A DNA stretch of 64,000 nt. It comes from Phoenix dactylifera. Its lineage: Eukaryota > Streptophyta > Magnoliopsida > Arecales > Arecaceae. This document shows, in pieces, positions 35,201 through 46,070 of the stretch. The notes beneath the pieces were generated by a model. It searched no databases. It saw only the letters and a list, made by a program, of their open reading frames with translations, and was not told the origin of the DNA. How positions within the stretch are numbered: the first letter of the stretch is position 1; each line of letters starts with the position of its first letter. The position numbers and the translations under genes were made by a program. The stretch spans positions 29,524,592 to 29,588,591 of the forward strand of contig NC_052392.1 in NCBI RefSeq assembly GCF_009389715.1, written 5' to 3'.

Positions 35201-36226
35201 AAGTTTTCTTGACGGGGGCTACATCTAAGCTTGGACGAGCAATTGCACTGTACCTTTGCAGGAAAAAGATTCGAGTCTTGGTAAGCCTGTGCAATAAATA
35301 CCTTATGATCCTTAATTTACCCCCTCTATTACACAATTTTGATTATTACAATTATGCTTCTGGCCTGAGAGTAAATTGAATTTTCTCCATAGATGCTCAC
35401 ACTGTCACCTGAAAGATTCCTGAAAATTCAAAAGGAAGCCTCTCCAGAGTGTCAACACTATCTTGTGCAGGTCACCAAGTGCGAAGCAGCGCAAAACTGC
35501 AAGGTATAAGCAGAGAGTAACTATATATAGACCAAGGCATTATGAGTCAAGGAATGATATAAGATTGATTACTTACTTAAGATGTGTGTAGTCTAATAGC
35601 ATCAGTCCTCTTTATCATCCAAGAATTCAGTCCCCCATCCTCCTTTTCAAAGAATTCGCACAAGCAAGGAGAATTAGTTAAGGCCATATAGTTATGGTTA
35701 TATGACTTTGTTAGAATTTTGTACACAAATTAAGCCGTTACCAAAGAATGACCGAACTAACTATAGCTACAATCCAGACATGGATAGTGGGCAAGTGGCT
35801 GTCGGCAAGGGAGCAGCGTTGTGCGCCGTCAGGCACACACTTCCACCAATTTGTCGTCCCTCCAATCATTAACTTCAGAAAAGACTGCACCTACGGGAAG
35901 CTGGCGGCCATGAGGCTTCCCCAGGATGTCCAAGGCCTGGGAACGTGTGAGGTAAAATACCAAGCTTCATCATATGTTTGATCAGCTCTCAAATTTAGTC
36001 CAGTTTTTAGCTCGTTTCTGAGTACCGATGGATCTTCTCTCCTTGTTTGCCTTATGGGGCAATGGAACAGCACGCAATGGAGCGAGGTGTGGTGCATGCC
36101 TGTCATTCTGGAGGTGTGGTCCATTGCTTGGAAGGCTGGAGCCATCACGAGGTCGGCGCCATCGATGTGGATCAGATCGATGTTGTGTGGAGAGCTGCAA
36201 TGAAGCATGGGCTAACACCTGTTTGA
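28511..36226 (+). CDS. CER3: CER3/WAX2/GLOSSY1 wax alkane-synthesis protein, 11 exons
   Basis: Exons 28511-28561, 28733-28947, 29845-30077, 30397-30616, 31968-32089, 33336-33592, 33692-33799, 35074-35280, 35393-35503, 35778-35951 and 36071-36226 give 617 residues (Arabidopsis CER3 has about 630). All joins keep frame; introns are GT-AG except the first, GC-AG. The N-terminal half is a membrane fatty-acid hydroxylase-like domain with histidine groups HRCFH (140-144), HSLHH (153-157) and YHSLHH (241-246). The C-terminal WAX2 domain has [18 protein letters not shown] (about 447-464) and the conserved end [24 protein letters not shown]3 and CER1 act in the endoplasmic reticulum to convert very-long-chain acyl-CoA to alkanes of the cuticle. 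It starts at the ATG matching the family start (WPW near residue 8). Intact, so probably functional. Confidence 0.95.
28562..28732 (+). other. CER3 intron 1 with GC donor
   Basis: Joining AAG at 28561 to TATCTCTTATATGG at 28733 reproduces the conserved K-YLLY start of the protein. The donor reads AAG|gcatgc, so this is a GC-AG intron. The nearest GT (at 28552) would break the frame. The acceptor gtttggtgcag follows a T-rich tract. Confidence 0.75.
28979..29784. mobile_element. MITE in CER3 intron 2
   Basis: About 806 bp with inverted ends: gccccgtttagagaagctttt on the left, and the complement of agctctccaaacggggc on the right. TAAG flanks both ends (28975-28978 and 29785-29788), giving a TAA or TAAG target duplication. 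The middle is AT-rich with no coding capacity. The TAA duplication points to a Tourist-like (PIF/Harbinger) element, but the family is not certain. Confidence 0.7.
30218..30284. repeat. (AT)n microsatellite in CER3 intron 3
   Basis: About 33 uninterrupted AT dinucleotides followed by a short GT run. Length is likely to vary between individuals. Confidence 0.95.
32151..32271. repeat. AT-rich microsatellite in CER3 intron 5
   Basis: Degenerate ATATA repeats ending in a pure TA run (about 32236-32270). Confidence 0.85.
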
Positions 36227-36372
36227 GCACATCCATCTTTCTCACCTTCATTTGCTCAAAGAAAAGATATAGAAATAAAATGAAGAAGAAGAAGAAGAAG
36301 AAGAAAGAAACCACTTGCTCTGCTTCTTTTTTCTTATTGTTATATATATATATAGTTTTCACGTAGGGATAC
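36227..36372 (+). other. CER3 3' untranslated region
   Basis: The stop TGA ends at 36226. AATAAA at 36274-36279 is the likely polyadenylation signal, followed by a GAA run (36281-36306). The region ends at the LTR element at 36373, so little native downstream sequence is left. Confidence 0.6.
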
Positions 36373-38594
36373 TGTCACGCCCCGAACCCAGCACCCGGGT
36401 CCGGCACACGACCGGCCGCATGAGCCCTAGAGCAGTGCCCTAAAGATCATGCAAGGCCTATGATTATCAAAAATTCCAATAAATTCACAATTAATTTAGT
36501 AATTCAAATAGACAAATCCAACATGTCCACGCCAGATAAACAAATTAGTTCAATTACAAGATCTTCAAATGTTCATCAACATCAAAGAAAGATAAACAAA
36601 CCAACTAACTAATGACTCGGGTACTCGCACTCTGCGCCCATCCCGTCCAAATCAATGCATCATGTAACTCTGGTAAAGAAAAAGAAGAAGAGGGGGTGAG
36701 CTTTACAGCCCAGTAAGAATTCCTACACATCCATACCAACACAATAATAATATGAATTCGAAAACCACGACAAATCGATGCGCATTTCATGAAATCATAA
36801 ACAGTTTCCATAAGACTCAAATAATCGATATAATTATGAACATCAAGCATCAATAAAAGTCCATAATTATACATCAAACATCAATGAAAGTCTGGCCACA
36901 TAAGAATGATATAATATATATATAGCTTATAAATCACTATGACTATTTTCAATGCTTTTTCTTCCTATTCCATGTTAACTTGATCCGGATCAATTATGTT
37001 TCCGACTTTGGGCTACATCCCGGTTACGTTTCCGGCCCGTGACGGAGCAATCAATAGTATCACATTTCCGGCCTGTGATGGGGCAATCGATAGTGTCACA
37101 TTTCCGGCCTGTGACCGGGCAATCGATAATATCACATTTCCAGCCTGTGATGGGGCAATCAATAATAACGAGATAAGCCCAAAGTCCCTGTTCATTTAAT
37201 CAATTCACAAACACACATCCATTCCCTTTTCCACTTTATCCGGCCTAGACTAACCATGGTCACGTTTCCAGCCCGTGACAGGGCAATCAATATAACATGG
37301 TTAGTCCATGCCACCACATTCATAAATCCAATTATGCAGATATAGGTTATACACATACATGCATCCATCAGAATTCCAATCACAAGCCAACACGACCAAA
37401 ATATAATTTAATATAAACTATTTTTGCTTTGTCTGGATCATAGCATATCAAACATATATATAGTGCAAAATTTTTATATCATGTAGGATTGGCATACAAG
37501 GAATCTTACTTTTTGCTGACAACCCAGACAGACCACCGTGATCTACGAATTAGCTAGGGTGCGTAGAACCTTGCTCAATGTCTCTTTGTCCAATAGTTTG
37601 TTGCCCTACAGAACCAAATCAATATTAAAAATTATCCGGAGTATCTGACAACCCAAAACCCTCCATTGACCCACGACTATCCAGCAATCCTTACAAACAA
37701 TGATCTCCTCGGATCAAACTAGAGAGAGAAAACTCCAATCTAGAGAGAGAAACTGGAGAGAGAAATAATCCAAGTAGAGAGAACCTAGGAGAGAGAAGAG
37801 AGGAGAGAGAAAACTCTTCCTCCTTCTCAAAATGAGGGAAGCCGATCCATCTCCTTCTCTTCTCGAATTAAAATGGCACAGCCACCAGGTGCCCATCCTT
37901 GGTGACGACGGCCGGCCTGTGACGGCCCTCAACTGTGGCACCACCGGAGACGGTGGTCGGCCGGCGGCCAACCAACGAGGGAAAGGAAAGGAGATGGGAT
38001 CACGAGGAAGGTGATCTCGGTCCACCTCTTCCCATCCCCTCTAAAACCCTAGAAATCCCTCTCGACCAACCCACAGTCCCGATACAATCCTCATATGCCA
38101 TGGATCTCAGCCAATCCCGGCGGCCGGCGGCGACGGAATCCGAAAGAGAGGAGCCGAACAGGGGTACCCTGTTTCGGACCTTTCTTCGATGATCTCACCG
38201 GCCAAATCCCCACCAAAGCCACCCAAAATCCAAGCAATGAAGTGCAAAGAAAGGATCCACGCTTACCTCGGTCCGATGGGTGCTCCGGCGGCCTTTCCGG
38301 CGAGGAATCGGCGGAGAAATGGAGGGTCTTCACCGAAGGAAAGAGGAAGGCTTCCCCCCCCCCCTCCGCGGCCGGCCGGATCTCCCTCTCCGGCGCTCGA
38401 TCCTCTCCGGCGCTCAATCCCCTCCGGCGAGTCGCCTCCCCCGACGACCGGCCTCCCCTCACGCCGCCGCCCCACCCCCTTTTTTTTTGTGGTGTCTCTT
38501 CTCCCACGATCGTGCCCTAGGCACGATCGTAATAAGTGGATGGGCCCGGTCTTTTCGGGCCGGCCCGTCCACCATTTTTTTTCTGGGTATTACA
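36373..38594 (-). repeat. 3' LTR of the non-autonomous element (2222 bp)
   Basis: Contains a four-unit minisatellite (37023-37167), a GC-rich half (37830-38500), a C run near 38346 and an 11-bp-arm palindrome (38506-38530). Several frames of 80-150 residues in the GC-rich half recur in the other LTR and match no known protein. Confidence 0.9.
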
Positions 38595-40673
38595 TACTCT
38601 TCCCCTTAAAAAAATTTCGTCCTCGAAATTAACTTACTTGAAGCCTAAAACTTTAAAAATATGCATCCGTTATATCATCCTCGAGATCTCAAGTAGTCTC
38701 CCTCTCGGAGTACCTGCTCACAAGATTTTGACATACACAATCACAGCATTTCAAAACTTGATCCTTTCTATTTACCACACGTAGTAAGTTCTTTTGATCT
38801 CCTTCAAAAGAATTCCAAACTCCCAACCTTGGATTAAAATGCCATAATTATATCCCAAAGAAATTAATTTCTTTTGATTCTACCCAGAGATCATAATTGG
38901 CTTGACAGAAATAGGAGAAATCTTTAGTATCAAATGCTCTTAATATTCTATAATCATTTTTCTTTTCTTTCTCCCACATCATTCCAACAAATAAGAGATC
39001 CATATTAAAACATTCCAAGTCTAAGACCAACCAAGGAATCATCAACCGTAAATGCTAAATATAATATGCCCAAGATTCTTTCAAAAGTTATCAACAATAG
39101 AAGAATCCACTGGTGAAAATTACATAGCTACCTTTAGATCATCCATAGAATCAACAACATTCTCCTGAAACTAACTCAATATTCCATCGTAATGCCTTTT
39201 AGATCAAATATTAATGATCTTAACCAGTTTCAAAATAAGTCAAACCACCACACTTCCGCTGCACACTCTGATTTAATTCATTTAATTCTCTAAAGTCACA
39301 AAATGATTTCTGACTAAAGTATCACTTTGCATTGAGACTAAGAAACTCCAAATTTCAAATTTCCAAGTAGAACTAGAGCAAACCTCTAGATCTTTTTGTC
39401 CTCAATTTATATAGAGTGTACATACCATAACTAACCCCCGATCCTTTAGTCAAGTTTAAGGTCACTATGTGACCTCCACAACCTTTTTAGAATCCAAAAT
39501 ATCTAGGTTTAATTTAAAGAGGGTAATTCTTGTATTCTCTTTGCAATTTAATTAGAAAATCTACATTGTTTTTCCTTCCAACAGAATTTACCTCAAACTC
39601 AATGGGTTAGAGCTGTTGAGCCAATATCACTATGAGTAGGAATTAACTCTATCAACCTCCAAATCCTTCTTTACCAAGATTCTTAACATCCATCAACAAT
39701 GCTATATATGATAATTCATGTAAGCATCTCATGACCGAAGTCTCTACTCAATATGACATTTATTAGTGGCTTCATCAACAATGACAAAAGATCCCTGCTC
39801 AAATCTTAAACCTAGGCTTGAGTTTTAAATTAACACATCAAATAGTCTTCTACAATTATAAGTAAAATCCAGTAGCCCAATCCAAATATGAGAATTCAAA
39901 TAATTAGAATTCTCCCATCAATATGCATACTCTATGGCCTCAAAATAATCAAATACATCCATAGGAAATAGACCTATTTGCAATATCCAAACATGCCAAT
40001 ACCACATATAGATTCACCAATATATTCAACTTCGAAGAACATTTCTTTCAATATTATGAAATCTTCTTAGCTCACTTCAATACTATGGAAGATCTACGTA
40101 CAAATCTCACTCTAATAATTAGCAACAAAATCAAAACTACAATCACATCAAAACCTATATCAAGTTTGAACTTTCAAGTCATTTAAATAATATATGAGCA
40201 TGGTATAACCGATATGCCATTGTTGACCTTCCTACACTTATCTTAGGTCAAACCTCTCTTATCATGATCAAAGACAATTTATACTTTTCTTCCACACTCA
40301 TCAAAAACCAAATCCGATGCATACATTTTATCACAATGCCCAGTGATCTTACATCTTAAGCACTGAATTTAATTGCCATATTTCAAGTGATCATAACCTT
40401 AAGCTATGATATATTTCTGTCACAATACCTAGTGATCTTAAACATATACTCAGATTTCGATTTGTCACTATCCCCAATTATCTTAAACGTCAAACTTTAA
40501 TGCTACTAAGGCCACAGTCCTTAGTGGTCTTAAACCTTAGATTATAATATCTCTGTTACAATCTCAAGTGCTTATAAACCAAGGTTTTGATAGTTTTTCT
40601 ATCATAATTTCCCACTCACACTCATCTGAACCTAAACCTTAGGATACCTTAACCTTAAGCTCTGATACCACTC
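38595..40673 (-). other. Interior of the non-autonomous element, no coding capacity
   Basis: AT-rich. No gag or pol motif is seen apart from a short match to the chromovirus end (aaatttcgtcctcgaaatta near 38613). A diffuse series of similar phrases (cttaaacctt, cacaatgcccagtgatctta and variants) repeats loosely at 40330-40600. Confidence 0.7.
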
Positions 40674-42900
40674 TGTCACGCCCCGAACCCAGCACCCAGG
40701 TCCGGCACGCGACCGGCCGCATGAGCCCTAGAGCAGTGCCCTAAAGATCATGCAAGGCCTATGATTATCAAAAATTCCAATAAATCCACAATTAATTTAG
40801 TAATTTAAATAGACAAATCCAACATGTCCACACCAGATAAACAAATTAGTTCAATTACAAGATCTTCAAATGTTCATCAACATCAAAGAAAGATAAACAA
40901 ACCAACTAACTAATGACTCGGGTACTCGCACTCTGCGCCCATCCCGTCCAAATCAATGCATCATGTAACTCTGGTAAAAAAAAAGAAGAAGAGGAGCTTT
41001 ACAGCCCAGTAAGAATCCCTACACATCCATACCAACACAATAATAATATGAATTCGAAAACCACGACAAATCGATGCGCATTTCATGAAATCATAAACAG
41101 TTTCCATAAGACTCAAATAATCGATATAATTATGAACATCAAGCATCAATAAAAGTCCATAATTATACATCAAACATCAATGAAAGTCTGGCCACATAAG
41201 AATGATATAGTATATATATAGCTTATAAATCACTATGACTATTTTCAATGCTTTTTCTTCCTATTCCATGTTAACTTGATCCGGATCAATTATGTTTCCG
41301 ACTTTGGGCTACATCCCGGTCACGTTTCCGGCCCGTGACGGGGCAATCAATAGTATCACATTTCCGGCCTGTGATGGGGCAATCGATAGTGTCACATTTC
41401 CGGCCTGTGACGGGGCAATCGATAATATCACATTTCTAGCCTGTGATGGGGCAATCAATAATAACGAGATAAGCCCAAAGTCCCTGTTCATTTAATCAAT
41501 TCACAAACACACATCCATTCCCTTTTCCACTTTATCCGGCCTAGACTAACCATGGTCACGTTTCCAGCCCGTGACAGGGCAATCAATATAACATGGTTAG
41601 TCCATGCCACCACATCCATAAATCCAATTATGCAAATATAGGTTATACACATACATGCATCCATCAGAATTCCAATCACAAGCCAACACGACCAAAATAT
41701 AATTTAATATAAACTATTTTTGCTTTGTCTGGATCATAGCATATCAAACATATATATAGTGCAAAATTTTTATATCATGTAAGATTGGCGTACAAGGAAT
41801 CTTACTTTTTGCTGACAACCCAGACAGACCACCGTGATCTACGAATTAGCTAGGGTGCGTAGAACCTTACTCAATGTCTCTTTGTCCAACAGTTTGTTGC
41901 CCTACAGAACCAAATCAATATTAAAAATTATCCGGAGTACCTGACAACCCAAAACCCTCCATTGACCCACGACTATCCAGCAATCCTTACAAACAATGAT
42001 CTCCTCGGATCAAACTAGAGAGAGAAAACTCCAATCTAGAGAGAGAAACTGGAGAGAGAAATAATCCAAGTAGAGAGAACCTAGGAGAGAGAAGAGAGGA
42101 GAGAGAAAACTCTTCCTCCTTCTCAAAATGAGGGAAGCCGATCCATCTCCTTCTCTTCTCGAATTAGGATGGCACAGCCACCAGGTGCCCATCCTTGGCG
42201 ACGACGGCCGGCCTGTGACGGCCCTCAACTGTGGCACCACCGGAGACGGTGGTCGGCCGGCGGCCAACCAACGAGGGAAAGGAAAGGAGATGGGATCACG
42301 AGGAAGGTGATCTCGGTCCACCTCTTCCCATCCCCTCTAAAACCCTAGAAATCCCTCTCGACCAACCCACAGTCCCGATACAATCCTCATATGCCATGGA
42401 TCTCAGTCAATCCCGGCGGCCGGCGGCGACGGAATCCGGAAGAGAGGAGCCGAACAGGGGTACACTGTTTCGGACCTTTCTTCGATGATCTCACCGGCCA
42501 AATCCCCACCAAAGCCACCCAAAATCCAAGCAATGAAGTGCAAAGAAAGGATCCACGCTTACCTCGGTCCGATGGGTGCTCCGGCGGCCTTTCCGGCGAG
42601 GAATCGGCGGAGAAATGGAGGGTCTTCACCGAAGGAAAGAGGAAGGCTTTCCCCCCCCCCCCCTCCGCGGCCGGCCGGATCTCCCTCTCCGGTGCTCGAT
42701 CCTCTCCGGCGCTCGATCCCCTCCGGCGAGTCGCCTCCCCCGACGACCGGCCTCCCCTCACGCCGCCGCCCCACCCCCTTTTTTTTTTTTGTGGTGTCTC
42801 TTCTCCCACGATTGTGCCCTAGGCACGATCGTAATAAGTGGATGGGCCCGGTCTTTTCGGGCCGGCCCGTCCACCATTTTTTTTTTTTCTGGGTATTACA
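40674..42900 (-). repeat. 5' LTR of the non-autonomous element (2227 bp)
   Basis: Pairs with 36373-38594 over its whole length. Minisatellite at 41319-41463. Ends TATTACA followed by GATAC. Confidence 0.9.
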
Positions 42901-42905
42901 GATAC

Positions 42906-43408
42906 TCATCTACAAGGGGAAATTCCAAGCATGCAGTTCGCACTAGGGTGCTATCCTTTTGTCATGTACGTGAGGGCCTTTCCATGCATGTATTTATAGG
43001 TTGGTGGGAATGGTATAGATGGAAACTTGGAATCAAAGGAAGAACAAAAACACATGCAGGAGATAGATGGCTGTGTCCCACAAAAATATAAGATATATGG
43101 ATGCATTAATAAAGATGGTTGAGCCTCGCAGTTCACTGGCACATTTGATTAAAGAGTGAAAAACCAACTCCTTTTTCGTGCTATTCTATCCGAGGTATTG
43201 CATGTACGTATATTCATAAATGTGCACACGCATCTCTGAAACACTCTGAACTAAGTAAAAATGAGGGTGTTGGATCAAGTAGTTCAGTGGTTGAGATCAA
43301 CCTAAGAATAGTTGGTAAGTATCTTACTTGACATTGCCATCTCTTGAAAAATAAGTATTTGAATTTTTCTGATTTGATTGAACTATAGTCATCAAAAGAA
43401 GCTATTAT
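42906..43408. other. Spacer, no gene seen
   Basis: No family recognised. A stretch at 43280-43300 (tagttcagtggttgagatc) resembles a tRNA-type A box, but no convincing B box or tail follows. Confidence 0.5.
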
Positions 43409-43665
43409 ATGAAATGTATGTTGATTTGGGCTTTGCACGAACAAGGTTCACAAGATTTAGTCCTTGTATGTTTAACTGTTTAACATGGCTTCAAATAATA
43501 GTGCACTAAATTTTGAAATTCAAAACATAAATGTAATGAGAGCAAATAATTAATCGATAGTAGCAATATGTAAAGCATTCAAAATTGTATTAAGTAATCT
43601 GTTTAACAATTTTATGAAGTGTATGTTGATTTGGGCTTTGCACGCTCAAGGTTTACAGAATTTAG

Positions 43666-45916
43666 TGTGACGGCCCGGTCAAGGCCCGGTCGGCTTAACT
43701 GGCCTGACAAGAGCTTGGCCCAGGCCGTTACGGCCGTTCGGATGCCGGGTTCACTCCGGAGGGGGGCTATAAAAACCCTCGACTCCATCAAGCTCCCACA
43801 GCCACCTCCTCCTCCTTCCTTCCTCCTCCTCCATCTGTCTTCCGTTCTCTCCCTCCCGTCCTTTCTTCCTTGTTTCTTCTCTCTCCTTTCTCCCGATTGA
43901 GCTCACGGCTACTGAAATTTGTGCCCGCCGGAGATCGGAGCCGTCAGACGCCACCAAAGCCGAGGTAATGCTCTGGACTCCCTTCCTGTGTCATCTTCTT
44001 CTTCGCACGACCGAGATCCATGGTCGCCGGCCGAGAAATCGATCGAAAATCGATCGGCAAGAGGACCCTGTTTTATCCTCTATTTTGGCCGAGCTTCTCT
44101 TCCTCTTTCTGGCCACCGGCGGTACCGCCTCTGGGCGCCGGACCTCCGGTAGAGGCCACGGCCTCCCTGCTCTCCTCCACGACAGAGCTGTGGCCGTCAG
44201 TGAGAGGCCAATGGCCGGAAGTCAAGGAGAGTCTGATTCTCCTATTTTCGGGCTTTTTCCTTTGATTTCCTCGCCGATTGGCCGCCGCCGCCGGACGTCA
44301 CCACTGCCATCGCCACCTTGCCGGACTGTTGCAGCCACCGCCCTCAGCCACCCCTTTGTTCCTTGCCGTTGCTAAGGGAGAAGAAAGAAGAAAAAGAAGA
44401 AGGGAATAGGAGGAGAGAGAGAGAAAGAGAGCTATCTCCTCGTTTCCTCTCTCTTTTCTACTTCCTCTTCTCTGCTTTCTCTCTCCTCTGTCCACTTTCC
44501 CTCTCTATCTTCTCTCTCCTCTCTCTACTTTCTCTCTATTGTTCCTATCTCTTCTTTATTTTCTCTCTCCACTTTCTCTCTCTAGAATGTCCAAGGAACC
44601 TAGTTTCGATCCAATCGACCTAATTTATGAGCCCGAGTTGACCCCTATAAATGGTCTGGTTCCACCCCAGTGCCCGGGTTGCCTAGTGGACCGATATCCT
44701 AGCTCTATTGAATGTCCTTTAAAACTTCTTTGATGAGCCATATTGGTTAACATTAGCCCTGATCAAGACCATGCCCTATAATTTGTTGATCGAGTCACTC
44801 AGGTCTGAACTATTCGGAACCACCGAATACTATCATCCGACCAACTGTCTCCTTTCTTATTTCGAATGGAAATTAATCTTGCTTTTAATGTTGTTAATAG
44901 GGTTAACTAAATTGTCTAGTAAAGTTTGATGGCTTAAGGCAAAAGAAGTAAGTAAATCTCATACTCCTTACTAGTTTTCGAACTGTAAATAGATCATGTA
45001 CTCTTTATGATCATGTCTTTCGTACATAAAATTTGCTTGTGGAAATATCATGTTTTTCTTAGAATTATGGATCAGCATGTGTGCTATGAAAATCATGCTC
45101 TATTATGAAAAAGAGTTTCATGAATATTGTTGATGAAAATAGCTCTATAATAAATCAGATCATGCCATTTAGTATTTTTCACCTATTTATATTTATATGT
45201 ATGTTTTAAAAAAAAGATATAAGTTTTCTAAAGGCTCTATGACCGTCTCTAGAAATGGAGGCCAATCGACACTCTAGAACTAAAATCCAATGAAAACGAT
45301 CATCTGCAAACGGGTTAAAGTTAATAATGAATATCTACTATAAAATCTTGTCGATTATGAAGACGACCTTGTCACGAGTTATAGCAGCTATAGCGTAAAT
45401 ATTTGTGAGCAAGGTTTTGAATTATGATAAGAATATTTATGTATTTATTTGCAAAATGAACTTGAAGCTATGTTTATGGAATATGAATGATTTATGCATG
45501 TATGATTTGCTTATAAATTGTTTTATTATACTATATTATGAAATGCTTATTTTTGAATAACTGTTATTTTTCTTAAATGATGCATTGAAATGAAAAACTT
45601 ATCCTTGATCTAGGAAAGTAGTGTAAGGTTTACTTACTGAGTTATGTCGCTCATACACCTCTGTTTTCATTTTTCTCCACGCAAATAAGATCAGTAAGTT
45701 TTAGTAGTATATAGCTAATGATAGGCTTGGCATTGATGTTGGATTTTAGATGCTCTGTACTTCCTTCTCTTTGATGGAAGTTGAACAAATACCATTTTTC
45801 TATGATTTGCTATTGTGGGCTTCGTGTTATTTTGGGTTGTATCCTTCGGTAGCACGGCCATGTCATGCTCCGAATCTAGAGCGCGACAAAACATGTGCCG
45901 GATCTGGGTCGTGATA
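43666..45916 (+). mobile_element. Solo LTR of a chromovirus-type element
   Basis: Starts TGTGACGGCCCGG and ends GGATCTGGGTCGTGATA. Perfect TTTAG duplication at 43661-43665 and 45917-45921 with no internal region, so it arose by recombination between two LTRs. Size and end sequences resemble the LTRs of the chromovirus family but the body is different. The GC-rich leader half (43670-44400) is followed by a pyrimidine-rich tract and then AT-rich sequence. No real gene lies in it. Confidence 0.85.
43768..43774 (+). promoter_or_regulatory. TATA box in the solo LTR
   Basis: TATAAAA about 100 bases into the LTR, in the sense orientation, preceded by a G run. This is the expected place for the retroelement promoter. 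Confidence 0.55.
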
Positions 45917-46070
45917 TTTAGTCCTAATTTATTCAGCTATTTAATACAACTTCAAATAATAATGCATTAAATTTTGAAATTTTAAAATTTAAATGTAATG
46001 AGAGCAAATAATTAAATGATAACAGCAATGAGTAGAGCATTCGACATTATATTAAATAAGATAAAATATT

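Larger units (their letters stand above)
36373..42900 (-). mobile_element. Non-autonomous LTR element related to the chromovirus
   Basis: Minus-strand element with LTRs 36373-38594 (3') and 40674-42900 (5') and the perfect duplication GATAC (36368-36372 and 42901-42905). Primer site gctctgatacca (complement) is at 40659-40670, and a purine tract is at 38595-38606. The LTR parts next to TGTCACGCCCCGAACCC and the minisatellite resemble the chromovirus at 7.6-26.8 kb, but the opposite LTR ends differ. The 2.08-kb interior has no recognisable frame; its first 150 bases resemble the chromodomain end of the autonomous element. LTRs differ by roughly 1% by eye, so it is younger than the chromovirus. 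It would depend on enzymes from relatives. Confidence 0.88.
43411..46070. repeat. 205-bp tandem duplication, second unit split by a solo LTR
   Basis: Unit 1 starts at gaaatgtatgttgatttggg (43411). Unit 2 starts at 43616 with near-identical sequence, is interrupted at 43665, and resumes at 45922 (tcctaatttattcag, then acttcaaataataatgc). Confidence 0.75.

Noticed and set aside
37714-38632. Overlapping frames of 80-150 residues on both strands in a GC-rich stretch
   Set aside because: The same frames recur in the paired LTR at 42010-42946. They are Pro/Ser/Arg-rich on both strands and match no family; they are LTR sequence, not genes.
43261-43400. Possible tRNA-derived SINE with A-box-like tagttcagtgg
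   Set aside because: No convincing B box, tail or target duplication; similarity is too weak to call.
43619-44623. Several Pro/Ser-rich plus-strand frames
   Set aside because: They lie in the solo LTR leader, are low-complexity and overlap in all frames. No domain is visible.
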